A DNA stretch of 20,200 bases from NCBI RefSeq assembly GCF_963678635.1, contig NW_026970934.1, forward strand, positions 64,001-84,200, written 5' to 3'. The translations under genes and the position numbers were made by a program. The stretch comes from Symsagittifera roscoffensis. Lineage: Eukaryota > Xenacoelomorpha > Acoela > Convolutidae. The notes under the pieces were generated by a model. That model had not been told where the DNA came from. It did not search any database and worked only from the letters and a program-made list of their open reading frames with translations. This document shows positions 7,815-16,461 of the stretch, one piece after another (positions within the stretch are counted from its first letter, which is position 1; the number at the start of each line of letters is the position of its first letter).

Positions 7815-8095
7815 GTTAGATGTCCCCTAACGAGAGAGAGGGAGGGAGGGTACGTCGTGGTTGGGGGGTATGTGGGATATGGGGGTACGTGAAGGGGGTA
7901 AGTCGTTTGTTGGGGGGAGGGGTACTTTGGGGGGGATATGTTGGAGGAGGGGTACGTTGGGGAGGGGGTACATTGGGTGGATATATTTGGGGCGGGGAGG
8001 GGGCTACGTTGTTGTTGTTGGGGGGGTACGTTGGGAGGGGGTACGTTGGGGGAGATTCGTTGGGGGGGGGGTACGTTGGTGGAGGGATTTACGCG
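7815..8095. repeat. G-rich minisatellite, unit around GGGGGTACGTTGGGG
   Basis: About nine degenerate units share GGGTACGTTGGG or GGGTAC-TTGGG, separated by G runs of 4 to 10 bases. The strand asymmetry is extreme: the plus strand is nearly devoid of C here, while the flanks are AT-rich. Many G runs of three or more at short spacing satisfy the usual sequence pattern for G-quadruplex formation on the plus strand. Confidence 0.8.
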
Positions 8096-8279
8096 AGGAA
8101 CTGGTCATAAATGCTGTTTTCGGGCATTTATTGGAAAATTACCACATAATGGCCGCCTCTGGATGAACGTGTTTGTTCGAGTTTTGCAGAACAAAAGTAA
8201 TTATTTACAAAACTTTATCAATTTTGATGGATTTCATGTGCAAAAAATAATCCATCATATTGAAAACAAAAATGGATTA

Positions 8280-8390
8280 TAATCGATTATAATTGATTAT
8301 AATGGATTTAAATTTTTCCAAAATAATCGATTAAAATCGGTCTAAACTTGACAAATTTACGTGGTCTAAATTTGACATGATAATCGATTA
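8280..8390. repeat. right subterminal cluster of TAATCGATTA palindromes
   Basis: Exact copies at 8280, 8324 and 8381 with a variant TAATTGATTA at 8290. It mirrors the left cluster of the same element. Confidence 0.7.
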
Positions 8391-8408
8391 TATAGACAGC
8401 TTTTTAGT

Positions 8409-8460
8409 CAATAAAAATCCATTATAATCGAGTATTACCCATGAAACTTCGGTGCGGGTA
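8409..8460 (-). repeat. right terminal inverted repeat of the 7419-8460 element
   Basis: Reverse complement of the left end over ~52 bp, ending GTGCGGGTA at 8460. Confidence 0.8.
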
Positions 8461-9042
8461 ATCAAATATGGTTGAAAACAAAATCAGAGATCAGTGCTAT
8501 CAAAATCAGAGATATAACGGAGCATGAATAAAAAACAAGAGCGCGAGTCGTACCTTGATTGCTCAGACAATTTTTCACGGCTTTTCAATTAGTTTTGAAT
8601 AACATTTTTGCTGAATTTTCTTTGAATTTCCCATCAACCGACATAAAGCACACGGCCACATAATTTGCATTTGTAACGCAATAATCCTTTCAGTTAGCAT
8701 GCTTCAATTGGTGGCGTCCCTCATGCGTGAAGGACCGAATGCTTGAAATTAATTTTAGCTTACTTTCAGCCAATCAGAATTGAGTATTCAAAATCCCAAA
8801 CTGAATCGCAAAAATATCAAAATAAGAAAACAAATCCAGGCCATTAGTGTTAATATTGACCGATTAGATAATAAGCAGATGAGTTTTCAAAACTGAATAT
8901 TCTTATGATTTTGAACTCATTAATATTGAAGTTTATCTGACAAGTAATGCAGTTGAAACCCGCAATTTGTAAAAATTTTTATTATTTTCCACCGATTTGA
9001 TACATTTTCTGTTAACTTTGATTTCGATTTTGTGAGAATGGC
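8461..9042. other. non-coding region with part of an inverted repeat
   Basis: No gene seen. The phrase AAAATCAGAGAT occurs twice near 8480-8515. The segment at about 8715-8750 (GTGAAGGACCGAATGCTTGAA) is the inverse of sequence at about 9086-9112, within the start of the first long repeat copy. Confidence 0.45.
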
Positions 9043-9112
9043 ATGTAGCCAATAGAAACGATTAGCGATTTGATAGGTTGAACTTTTTCAAGCCTTCGGT
9101 CCTTCAAGCATA
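8715..9112. repeat. inverted repeat pair (arms ~8723-8748 and ~9087-9111)
   Basis: The left arm read on the minus strand, TTCAAGCATTCGGTCCTTCA, matches TTCAAGCCTTCGGTCCTTCA on the plus strand with one mismatch. A weaker match continues inward and outward, including ATTGCGTTA on both sides. The arms enclose ~340 bp. This may be the subterminal inverted repeat of the element that forms the long duplicated unit, or an insertion next to it. Confidence 0.6.
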
Positions 9113-10822
9113 AGAACTCTCTCCCTTCAATTCACTCGTCAAAGACGGGTAATTGCGTTAGGTTAGAACTGAAAATTTTGTTTATTTATCTTCTCAAATT
9201 AGCAATTTTCAAACCGCAAACTTTTATTTGAAAAAATAATTTCAAGTAAAACACTTAATCAAAATTGAGCTCTAATTATCAATTCAACATTTTTATGCTT
9301 TTAAAAAACTCAAAATGAGTAAATAAATGTTTGTAATTGGCTTGGATTCGTAATCCCTAACTTGAAATTTTTTGCCAATGTCTTTAAAAATTGGAGCAAA
9401 TGGCAAACATTTGCATTTAATTGGTCCTCTTATTGCAACACTACTACTGCTCCAAAGAGTCTTTTGAAGCAATTTTGGTTTATCTGCTACGCACTTACGG
9501 AAATTTTTACTACAACATTGCATTTATGTTCACAAGTTTCACTTGTTTAAAAAGAAGTAAGCTGTTATGAAAACTGTTTAAAAAATTAAATTGCTTGAAA
9601 TAATTTCCGTTTCAAATGAAAAAAAAAACATTTTTTTTTGCACTAATTTTGTGCAAATTAGGATGATTCGATGTAGTTTTTGAAGTTCGGTGAGAAAAAT
9701 TGCGCTTTTGCCATTAAATCAATTTTTTGCTACATTTTGAAACGAGGGTGTCATTACGTCAAAACCAAAAGTGAAGTGTCAATAAGGATCTTTGTTTTTC
9801 TCTTCAAACCATTTTAAAAGTAAAACAAACAAGACTCTGCGTATCAAGGCAAAGCTCTGATTGTTTTTACTTTCTGAATTCTTTGAAACCGATTTTGAAA
9901 ATTACTATTGGAGAAAAAAATTCAAAACATAGAGAAGAAAATGGATTTTTTTTTTTTTGATTTTTTCAAAGTTTGCTAAGAGTCTAGTTACGTAATATTA
10001 TCAATTTATTCATATGTGCTCTACGACAGACTAAATCTGCGCTTACGAGTTTTTAGCACAAAATATCTCACGCGCAGCGTTAAACTTTCAATACATCTTT
10101 CTAAATTTGAGCTCAAAACAGTTTTATTATACAGTTGAATTGAAAAAATTTGTTTGAAATTGGCCTAAAAAATCAAAAATGGGCAGGAGAAAAATTCACC
10201 TCAAGCACAATTATTCCGTAATTTTCTTTAGGGCAGGAACGAAAACAAACATAGTATCCTTAGCTTGCAAAGAGCAATTTTTTGAAAAAAAATTGAAATC
10301 ATTAAAAAGGAAAAATTTACAGAAAAATATGAGTTATACAGCAAAAGAAAAAAAAATTATTTTCAAAGTACATTAATAGGCTTTTTTATTCAATTCCTAA
10401 GGTGGCTCATAGATGAGAATTTTTTATGTTTTTTTCCTACGCTTAATGATAGATAACGATTTCTGCTAAAAGACGTATAGCTTCAAAGGTTTTATCTACC
10501 GAATTGAACTATTTTGAAAAAACGGCTCTGCACGATAACTTATCATGAAACCAACACTTTTTACAGTTGAAGAAAAGAATTGCATTTTTTTTGTAAAAAC
10601 AAAGCAGATAGAGGGCCTTAACAAACTCAGACAAAATAACTAGATAAACTGCGTAATTTCAAGCTTTTTGACGTTTTTGTTTGAGCTTACCATACAATGC
10701 AATAACTTATTTTAATGACAAACAATGGCTGTAAGCTAATGATACTTTCAAGTTTTTTCACAAAAATTATTCTCGATTCTTTTCAGTCTAAACAACGAGC
10801 TCAGCTCGTCGCGTGCTTTAAA
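9043..10822. repeat. long direct repeat, copy A (~1.8 kb)
   Basis: From ATGTAGCCAATAGAAACG to CGAGCTCAGCTCGTCGCGTGCTTT this segment matches 11777-13623 collinearly, at roughly nine identical bases in ten in the stretches I compared. Copy A lacks about 42 bases present in copy B at ~12812-12853 and about 29 at ~13350-13380. Short minus-strand frames beginning MQCCSKNFRK (9293-9523) and MQCCSENFRK (12037-12249) are shared between copies, but they lose frame and carry radical changes, so I treat them as incidental. No transposase or reverse transcriptase motif is visible. Copy A ends at the first palindrome, where copy B goes on into tandem units. Confidence 0.85.
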
Positions 10823-10828
10823 AAAATC

Positions 10829-10952
10829 TTTTGGTCTCAATTTGTAAAGTATTTATGAACTTCCTTAATTAATGCTTCAAAAACTGTTTCAAAGACCTGG
10901 AAGGGCATTCAAAAAATTCAAGGCTTCGCTCTGATACCAGCAGTTTTGTTGT
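10829..10952. repeat. dispersed ~120 bp repeat, copy 2
   Basis: Collinear with 5895-6015, from TTTTGGTCTCAATTTG to AGCAGTTTTGTTGT. It begins six bases after copy A of the long repeat ends, so it marks either an insertion at that end or an alternative 3' end of the element. Confidence 0.75.
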
Positions 10953-11776
10953 AAACACTGGGTAGACCAAAACTTATTATCATACAATTTCCATATGTGA
11001 GAAAATTCTTTTCATACAATTTCATATAATTCCATACGTACAGAAATTTGTATGAAAACTCTATGATAAGCAATTTTCCATTTATGAAAATTTTTTGATA
11101 GGTGTTTTTCCATAAACCAAAAAAAATTCATTTTTTATTTGTAAATTTTTTTTCTGAAATTTTTTCGATTGTGTTTGCTACCGTACAGTGACAAAGACTT
11201 TGGTTACTCAAAACACCAATGATTGGACGGTCTTGTTTTTACAATGCAAAGAAAACGAACTGAATTGCGCTGTTTTTCACAACTGATATAATAAAAGTAA
11301 CGAACTTTTACTTTTTGGCAAAATTTTTCAATGATGATTATTTTAAATTTTGAGTTTTCAAATAAACAGACATTGATCATGGCATACATAAACACCCCAT
11401 AGAAAAAAGATAGGAATTTTTAGCGTTTTTGAAAAAAAAATTAAGTGAAAAGAGAAAAAAGCCAATTTTATCGTCCAGGACTACGTTTTGCACACAGAAA
11501 ATTAATTTTTGCATGCAAAAAATTTTTTTTCGACAAATGTTTGTTTGCGTGCGAAATTCGATTTAAGGTTGAAAAAAACAACGAAAAAAAACTTTTGGGC
11601 CAAATTTTCAAAAATACTTGTGTGTCGTTTATGGAATTTTTTTGTGTCGTATATGGAAATTGTATGGCAAGCTTTTTTAAAAAATTAAATCAGTTTTTTT
11701 TGTCACCAGCCTGTTCAACTAATCTCAAAAAGCCGCAGAAAATGTTTAATTTTTTCCTATTGTTTTTCGAAAAAGT
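10953..11776. other. spacer between the two long repeat copies
   Basis: AT-rich and non-coding as far as I can see. It contains an inverted pair, TTTTCATACAATTTC at 11009-11023 and GAAATTTGTATGAAAA at 11043-11058, in a patch rich in CATACAATTTC-like words. A 114-codon frame at 11445-11789 has a GTG start, is Lys/Phe-rich and has no recognisable motif. It is probably chance. Confidence 0.5.
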
Positions 11777-13579
11777 ATGTAGCCAATAGAAACGCTTAGC
11801 GATTTGATAGAAGTTTTTCAAGCATTCAGTCCTTCAAACATGAGAACTCTCTCCCTTCAATTCACTCGTTAAAGACGGGTAATTGCGTTGGCTTAGAACT
11901 GAAAATCATTTTATTTATCAGCTCAAATTAGCAATTTTCAAACCACAAACTTTCTTTTAAAAAAATAATTTCAAGTAAGACAATTAATCAAAATTGAGCT
12001 CTGAATATCAATCAACGTTTTATGCTTTTAAAAAACTCAAAATGAGTAAATAAAAGTTTGTAATTGGCTTGGATTCGTAATCCCTAACTTGAATTTTTCG
12101 CCAATGTCTTCAAAAATCGGAACAACTAGCAAACATTTGCATTTAATTGGTTCCCATATTGCAACACTACAACTGCTCCGAAGAGTCTTTTGAAGCAATT
12201 TTGGTTTATCTGCTACGAACTTTCGGAAATTTTCACTACAACATTGCATTTATGTTCAAAAGTTTCATTTGTTCAAAAAGGAATAAGCAGTTATGAAAAC
12301 TGTTTAAAAAATTAAATTGCTTGAACTATTTTCCGTTTCAAATGAAAAAAAAAACATTTTTTTTGCACTAATTTTGTGCAATTCAAGATGATTCGATGTA
12401 GTTTTTGAAGTTCGGTGAGAATTACTGTGCTTTTGCCATATAATCGATTTTTTTGCTAAATTTTGAAATGAGGGTGTCATTACGTCAAAACCAAAAGTGA
12501 AGTGTCAATACGGATGGTTGTTTTTCTCTTCAAACTATTTTAAAGGTAAAACATACAAGACTTTGCGTATCAAGGCAGAGCTCTGATTGTTCTTATTTTT
12601 TTCTGAATTCTTTGAAACCGATTTTGAAAAACTTTATTGGAGAAAAAAAATTCAAAAACAAAGAGAAGAAATTTTGGTTTTTTTTTTGATTTTTTTAAAT
12701 TTTGCTAAGAGTCTTGTTACCTAATATTATCAATTTATTCAAATATGCTCTACGACAGACTAAATCTCCGCTTACGAGTTTTCAGCACAAAATATCTCAC
12801 GCGCAGCGTTAATTATCCCCAATTAGCCACACTGACAATTTCAAAGCGCCATAAACGTTCAATACATCTTTCTAAATTTGAGCTCAAAACAATTTTGTTA
12901 TACAGATGATTTGAAAAATTTTGTTTAAAATTGGCTGAATAAAAAATCCAAAATGGGCAGGAGAAAAATTTACCTCAAGCACAATTATTCCGTAGTTTTC
13001 TCTAAAGCAGGAACAGAAACAACATAGTATGCTTAGCTGGCAATGAGCAACTTTTTGAAAAAAAACTTGAAAAAAGTAAATAGGAAAAATTTACAGAAAA
13101 ATAGAAATTATACAGCAAAAGAAAATGAAAAGTAATTTTCAAAGTACATTAAACAGCTTTTATTGTTCAATCCCTCAGCCGGCTCATAGATGAAAATTTT
13201 TTGATGTTTTTTTCCTGCGCTTAATGATAGATAACGATTTCTGCTTAAAGACGCATAGCTTTAAAAGTTTTATCTACCTAATTGAACTATTTTGAAAAAA
13301 TGGCTCTGCGCGATAACTTAACATAAAACCAACACTTTTTACAGTTGAAAACTTTAAAATAACTCATAGTTACCTCGTCCAAGAATTGCAATTTTTTTTT
13401 GTAAAAACAAAGCAGATAGAGGGCCTCAACAAACTCAGACAAAATAACTAGATAAACTGCGTAATTTTAAGCTTTTAGACGTTTTTGTTTTAGCTTACCA
13501 AACAACGCAATAACTTGTTTTAATAATAAACAATGGCTGTAATCTAATGGTACTTTCAAGTTTTTTCACAAAAAATATT
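11777..13579. repeat. long direct repeat, copy B
   Basis: Collinear second copy of 9043-10822 in the same orientation. It carries two extra short segments relative to copy A and passes without a break into the tandem palindrome-bearing units beginning at 13580. Because copies A and B have no shared flanking sequence on the left, transposition or an old segmental duplication are both possible. Confidence 0.85.
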
Positions 13580-14109
13580 CTCGATTCTTTCCAGTCCAAA
13601 CAACGAGCTCAGCTCGTCGCGTGCTTTTTTATTGATTTTTTCTGTGTTGCAGAACAAAACTTATGATGTAAAACTGGCTTCAACCATTTGTAAAACAAAA
13701 GTAATAGAAACTTCGAAAAATTATTGAATATTAATTCCGTGGCATTTAAAGTCTCGATTCTTTTCAGTCTAAGCAACGAGCTGAGCTCGTTGCGTGCTTT
13801 TTTATATATTTTTTTCTGTGCTGCATAACAAAGTTTATGATGTAAGACTAGCTTCAACCATTTGTAAAAAAAAAGTAATAATAGAAACTTTGAACGATTA
13901 TCGAATACGATATTACGTGGCATTTAAAGTCTCGATTCTTTTCAGTCTAAACAATGAGCTCAGCTCGTTGCGTGCTTTTTTATATATTTTTTTCTGTGTT
14001 GCATAACAAAGCTTATGGTGTAAAACTGGCTTCAACCACTTGTAAAATAAAAGTAAAAATAGAAACTTCGAAAGATTATCGAATACGACATTACGTGGCA
14101 ACTAAAGTC
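13580..14109. repeat. three tandem ~175 bp units, each with a palindrome
   Basis: Units start with CTCGATTCTTTTCAG at 13580, 13753 and 13931 (spacings 173 and 178) and end with a GTGGCATTTAAAGT-like phrase. Each carries a near-perfect palindrome 20-30 bases in: ACGAGCTCAGCTCGT in unit 1, AACGAGCTGAGCTCGTT in unit 2, AATGAGCTCAGCTCGTT in unit 3. The repetitive open frames on both strands (13609-14205) are products of this tandem structure. The first ~44 bases of a unit also end copy A. Tandem arrays of this size next to terminal hairpins are known from non-autonomous Helentron/Helitron-type elements, but I see no definite Helitron terminus here. Confidence 0.85.
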
Positions 14110-14995
14110 ACTGCGACATTATGTTGCATGCTACTGGACACCCCAACTGAGGTGACCTGTACTGAAAAAAAAATAGATTGCAATCAATTCTATACAAAAA
14201 GGTAGCAAAAACCTAGAAAAAATGATTTGCATCTATATAAAATCAATGTAATTGATACAAAAATGTAGTTTAAAAATCTATTTCAATCAATTCTAAATCG
14301 ATCTAAATCCATTCTTGCCACTGTTTCTGGATTCATTTTCAAATGTAAATTGTGTAACAAAAAATAGATTTTGTCTACTTTTTTATATACACTTTCTATA
14401 AAGAGTCTATTCAGGTTAAACTTAGGTTTTCTCGGTTATCAAAGAGTAAGGGACATCAGGAGAAACTTGGCTTTAAATTTGACTTTCGTGTTAATGTTTG
14501 GTCCAAAAAAATCTAAGTATTAATAATACGTAAATTTTCTGAACCAAAAGTTTCTTAAACTGAGTTTTTCATTTATATCATTTGCTTAGCATAATAGCGC
14601 TTGAGACCAAGATGGGGAAGATGTAATTTAGAAAAATCTTACGTAATTTTACTTTTCATACCGCGGAACCCCTTAGATTTGCAAAACTCGCAAAAAATCC
14701 TAAAACCAGTTTTTTGTCAAAAATTTTGTATTATCTGCTAAAACTATCTAAATTTTTCAACAAAGGATTTTGGTGACACTGTAAAAATTTTTCAAGTTTT
14801 CTGACAGTTTTTCAATTTCTGTGACATATTAAGCTACAATTGAATCTAAAGAAAAAAAATGAATTTAGTAGAAAGCAGAATGTTCCAATAAGTACAACAA
14901 ATAGATATGCTTCATTGAATAATTGAATGATAAACTGCAATTGTATTTGTCAATCAATTACGTGTGACACCTGATGTTCAGTTCAACAGTGTGTT
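14110..14995. other. non-coding region
   Basis: No gene. Several related words around 14178-14310 (ATAGATTGCAATCAATTCTA and TATTTCAATCAATTCTAAAT) form an imperfect repeat pair. The rest is AT-rich without recognisable features. Confidence 0.4.
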
Positions 14996-15021
14996 AAGTT
15001 CGGGATACCTCTCCCGAACTT
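14996..15021. repeat. 10-bp-stem hairpin
   Basis: AAGTTCGGGA (14996-15005) and TCCCGAACTT (15012-15021) are perfect reverse complements around the loop TACCTC. The GC content of the stem is well above that of the flanks. It may be a remnant of a mobile-element end or a transcript structure. Confidence 0.75.
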
Positions 15022-15193
15022 GACAATTCAATTAACTCTCCCTAATTCTGTCCAATAAATGATGTAGAATAGCTCTGAGTTTCAACGTAATGTTACGCAA
15101 CCGTGGCATTTTCTCCTCTAGTGAAAACTTCCAAATATTAATATGAGAAAGTTTTTTGAGTAAAAATAAATGGCTCTTTTTCCTCCCAACCAA

Positions 15194-15213
15194 CCCCCCC
15201 CCCCCCCCCCCCC
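15194..15213. repeat. homopolymer tract of 20 C
   Basis: Twenty consecutive C follow CCAACCAA. The exact length is likely to be uncertain in any assembly. A chance minus-strand frame runs through it as poly-Gly and is not a gene. Confidence 0.85.
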
Positions 15214-15261
15214 ACCTCACATGAGCATCAATTTTAGGGTCTAACGAGTGATTTTACAAGG

Positions 15262-15444
15262 TTAATTATGAAGAGCAAAAATGTTTGTCATGGCTTTATT
15301 TATTCGCATGTCAATTTTCATGACAAAAAATTTTGTCGTCTTGGCCCTGAGAAAACTTGACTGGGCTTGATTGTCTTTGAAAGTTTGGAAAAACCACTGA
15401 GCTTTCCTGAGGTTTTGTTTTAGGTCCTCATATGATATTGTCAT
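15262..15444 (-). CDS. weak 60-residue ORF
   Basis: An ATG at 15444 opens a 60-codon frame to TAA at 15262. It reads MTISYEDLKQNLRKAQWFFQ at the start and ends TNIFALHN, a mixed hydrophilic composition with no recognised motif. An AATAAA lies inside the frame, and an inverted pair TTTGTCATG / CATGACAAA overlaps it, which argues against coding. It may be a remnant of a gene in the less AT-rich patch from 15.2 to 16.8 kb. Confidence 0.2.
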   Translation of the reverse strand: MTISYEDLKQNLRKAQWFFQTFKDNQAQSSFLRAKTTKFFVMKIDMRINKAMTNIFALHN

Positions 15445-15527
15445 CCGAGGATACTGGCATTAACTCCTAAGAATCCAGGGTTATATGTACACTGGGACTC
15501 AGTTTCTCGGTCAGAAGCTTCGCTTTC

Positions 15528-15758
15528 CTATCTCCAGCAGTGTTTTGACGGTAGTGAACTACCCGAATAGAACAAATTATTGGCTCTTCTGTTGGCTGTC
15601 AGTTGTTGAATTGCAGTAGTCTTTTTAGTACGTGAAGATTCAGGGGAGGAATTATCTGTCTTGATTTTGAAGGTGACGTAGTTAGGTCTACATTTGGTGA
15701 AAATGTGTGAATCAAGTCTGGTAATTTTGTCCGCTTTGCCTGTTTGCAAGCTATCGTC
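15528..15758 (-). CDS. possible exon, basic 76-residue peptide
   Basis: On the minus strand a pyrimidine-rich CTTCTATTTCTAAG ends just before an open frame that begins DDSLQTGKADKITRLDSHIF, contains TKCRPNYVTFKIKT, and ends KHCWR before TAG at 15528-15530. The frame lacks an ATG. The acceptor-like boundary and varied composition suggest an exon, but I do not recognise the family. A further short open stretch on the same strand at about 15985-15900 (QTEVTPEF, HDDHGDLQDD) could be an upstream exon. All of this is tentative. Confidence 0.25.
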   Translation of the reverse strand, partial: DDSLQTGKADKITRLDSHIFTKCRPNYVTFKIKTDNSSPESSRTKKTTAIQQLTANRRANNLFYSGSSLPSKHCWR

Positions 15759-16137
15759 TTAGAAATAGAAGTAGAATTGATGAAGATTTGCTATACTCGA
15801 TTGTGTTGTGATTTTTGGTACTAAACCGCGCCCTAAATCTGTAAATCGAGTATCTTACACCGATGAGGACGGGTATATCTTGCCTTGCATTTGCTGCTGA
15901 TTAACGTGGACTCCGATCAAAATCATCTTGTAGATCTCCATGATCATCGTGTAGACAGATGAATTCTGGGGTGACCTCTGTTTGCTTGTTAGGTAATTAC
16001 AGTTTGTGATCTTTGAATTTCTATCACTAAATAGTTTGAATAATTGTTTTTTGCTTCTCCAATTGAATAATTTTATGACTACCTCTACTTGGTTAGAAAT
16101 GAAGTAAAAAAAATCTTAATGTTACTTTTTGATAGGC
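15759..16137. other. less AT-rich stretch with possible minus-strand coding remnant
   Basis: The minus-strand frame at about 15900-15990 contains the acidic phrase LHDDHGDLQDDF bounded by CTAACAAG and a weak GTTAAT. No other pattern was found. Confidence 0.25.
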
Positions 16138-16423
16138 ATGAGTGAAAATGATCCGATTCTCAATAATCTTTGTCATACCTCAATGTATGAGCGTGACTAT
16201 TCTGAATCCGAACGGATTGATGAGAGTTTGTTAAAACAACTGTTGTTCAGAAAATATAAATTAACGTCTGAGTCTTGCTCATGGACTTAAATCGGCAACC
16301 GACCGAACTATGTATATAAATATGTTTATCAATCTAAGAAATAATAATAACGATGATGGGTTTATCGATCCGTACCGGATGACACTCCCCCTTCTCGGGA
16401 AATTTAGGAATTTTAACTTTTGA
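16138..16423 (+). pseudogene. frameshifted unrecognised coding remnant
   Basis: An ATG at 16138 opens a 50-codon frame ending in TAA at 16290. It begins MSENDPILNNLCHTSMYERD and continues with an acidic helix-like part (SESERIDESLLKQLLFRKY). In the next frame an open stretch from 16265 to a TGA at 16421-16423 carries LAHGLKSATDRTMYIN, then NDDGFIDPYRMTLPLL and LGKFRNFNF. Both halves have coding-like composition and abut within 26 overlapping bases, which suggests one ancestral reading frame broken by a small indel around 16265-16290. A TTTTTGATAG acceptor-like sequence sits just before the ATG. I do not recognise the protein. It converges with the minus-strand exon at 16462-16761, only ~40 bases away. 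Confidence 0.45.
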
Positions 16424-16461
16424 GTTTTATAGTCCTTTGAGGACTGTTTAAGCATTTCCTC

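Larger units (their letters stand above)
7419..8460. mobile_element. ~1.04 kb non-autonomous inverted-repeat element (MITE-like)
   Basis: The ends match each other in inverted orientation over ~52 bp with six mismatches by my count, starting TACCCGCAC and running through TTTCATGG and CGATTATA. The terminal TA on both sides fits a TA target duplication, as in Tc1/mariner-type elements. The alternative 8-bp flanks ATCATATT and ATCAAATA agree at six of eight positions and would instead suggest a hAT-type duplication. Inside both ends lie clusters of the palindrome TAATCGATTA, and the core is a G-rich minisatellite. I find no transposase, so the element would depend on enzymes supplied elsewhere. 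The long G-rich frames across the core (about 7660-8280) are composition artefacts. The superfamily remains undecided. Confidence 0.75.

Noticed and set aside
7660-8282. Several Gly-rich open frames of 76-114 codons on the plus strand
   Set aside because: They run through the G-rich minisatellite, and their Gly/Val/Trp repetition follows directly from the repeat unit; no independent coding signal.
10760-10822. Helitron 3' end at the CGAGCTCAGCTCG hairpin
   Set aside because: The hairpin is suggestive, but no CTRR terminus follows at the expected distance and no A/T insertion site can be shown from one window.
11445-11789. 114-codon plus-strand frame
   Set aside because: GTG start, Lys/Phe-rich composition expected from A/T runs, no motif and no splice-site support.
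9293-12249. Shared minus-strand frames starting MQCCS in both long repeat copies
   Set aside because: Similarity is expected from ~90% DNA identity; radical residue changes and loss of frame towards the ends argue against a selected protein.
13609-14205. Overlapping repetitive open frames on both strands
   Set aside because: They mirror the three tandem ~175 bp units and show no conservation of reading frame between units.
15840-15885. CCGATGAGGACGG sequence suggestive of a hammerhead ribozyme core
   Set aside because: It lacks the CTGATGA core and a following GAAA in the right place, and no flanking stems pair convincingly.
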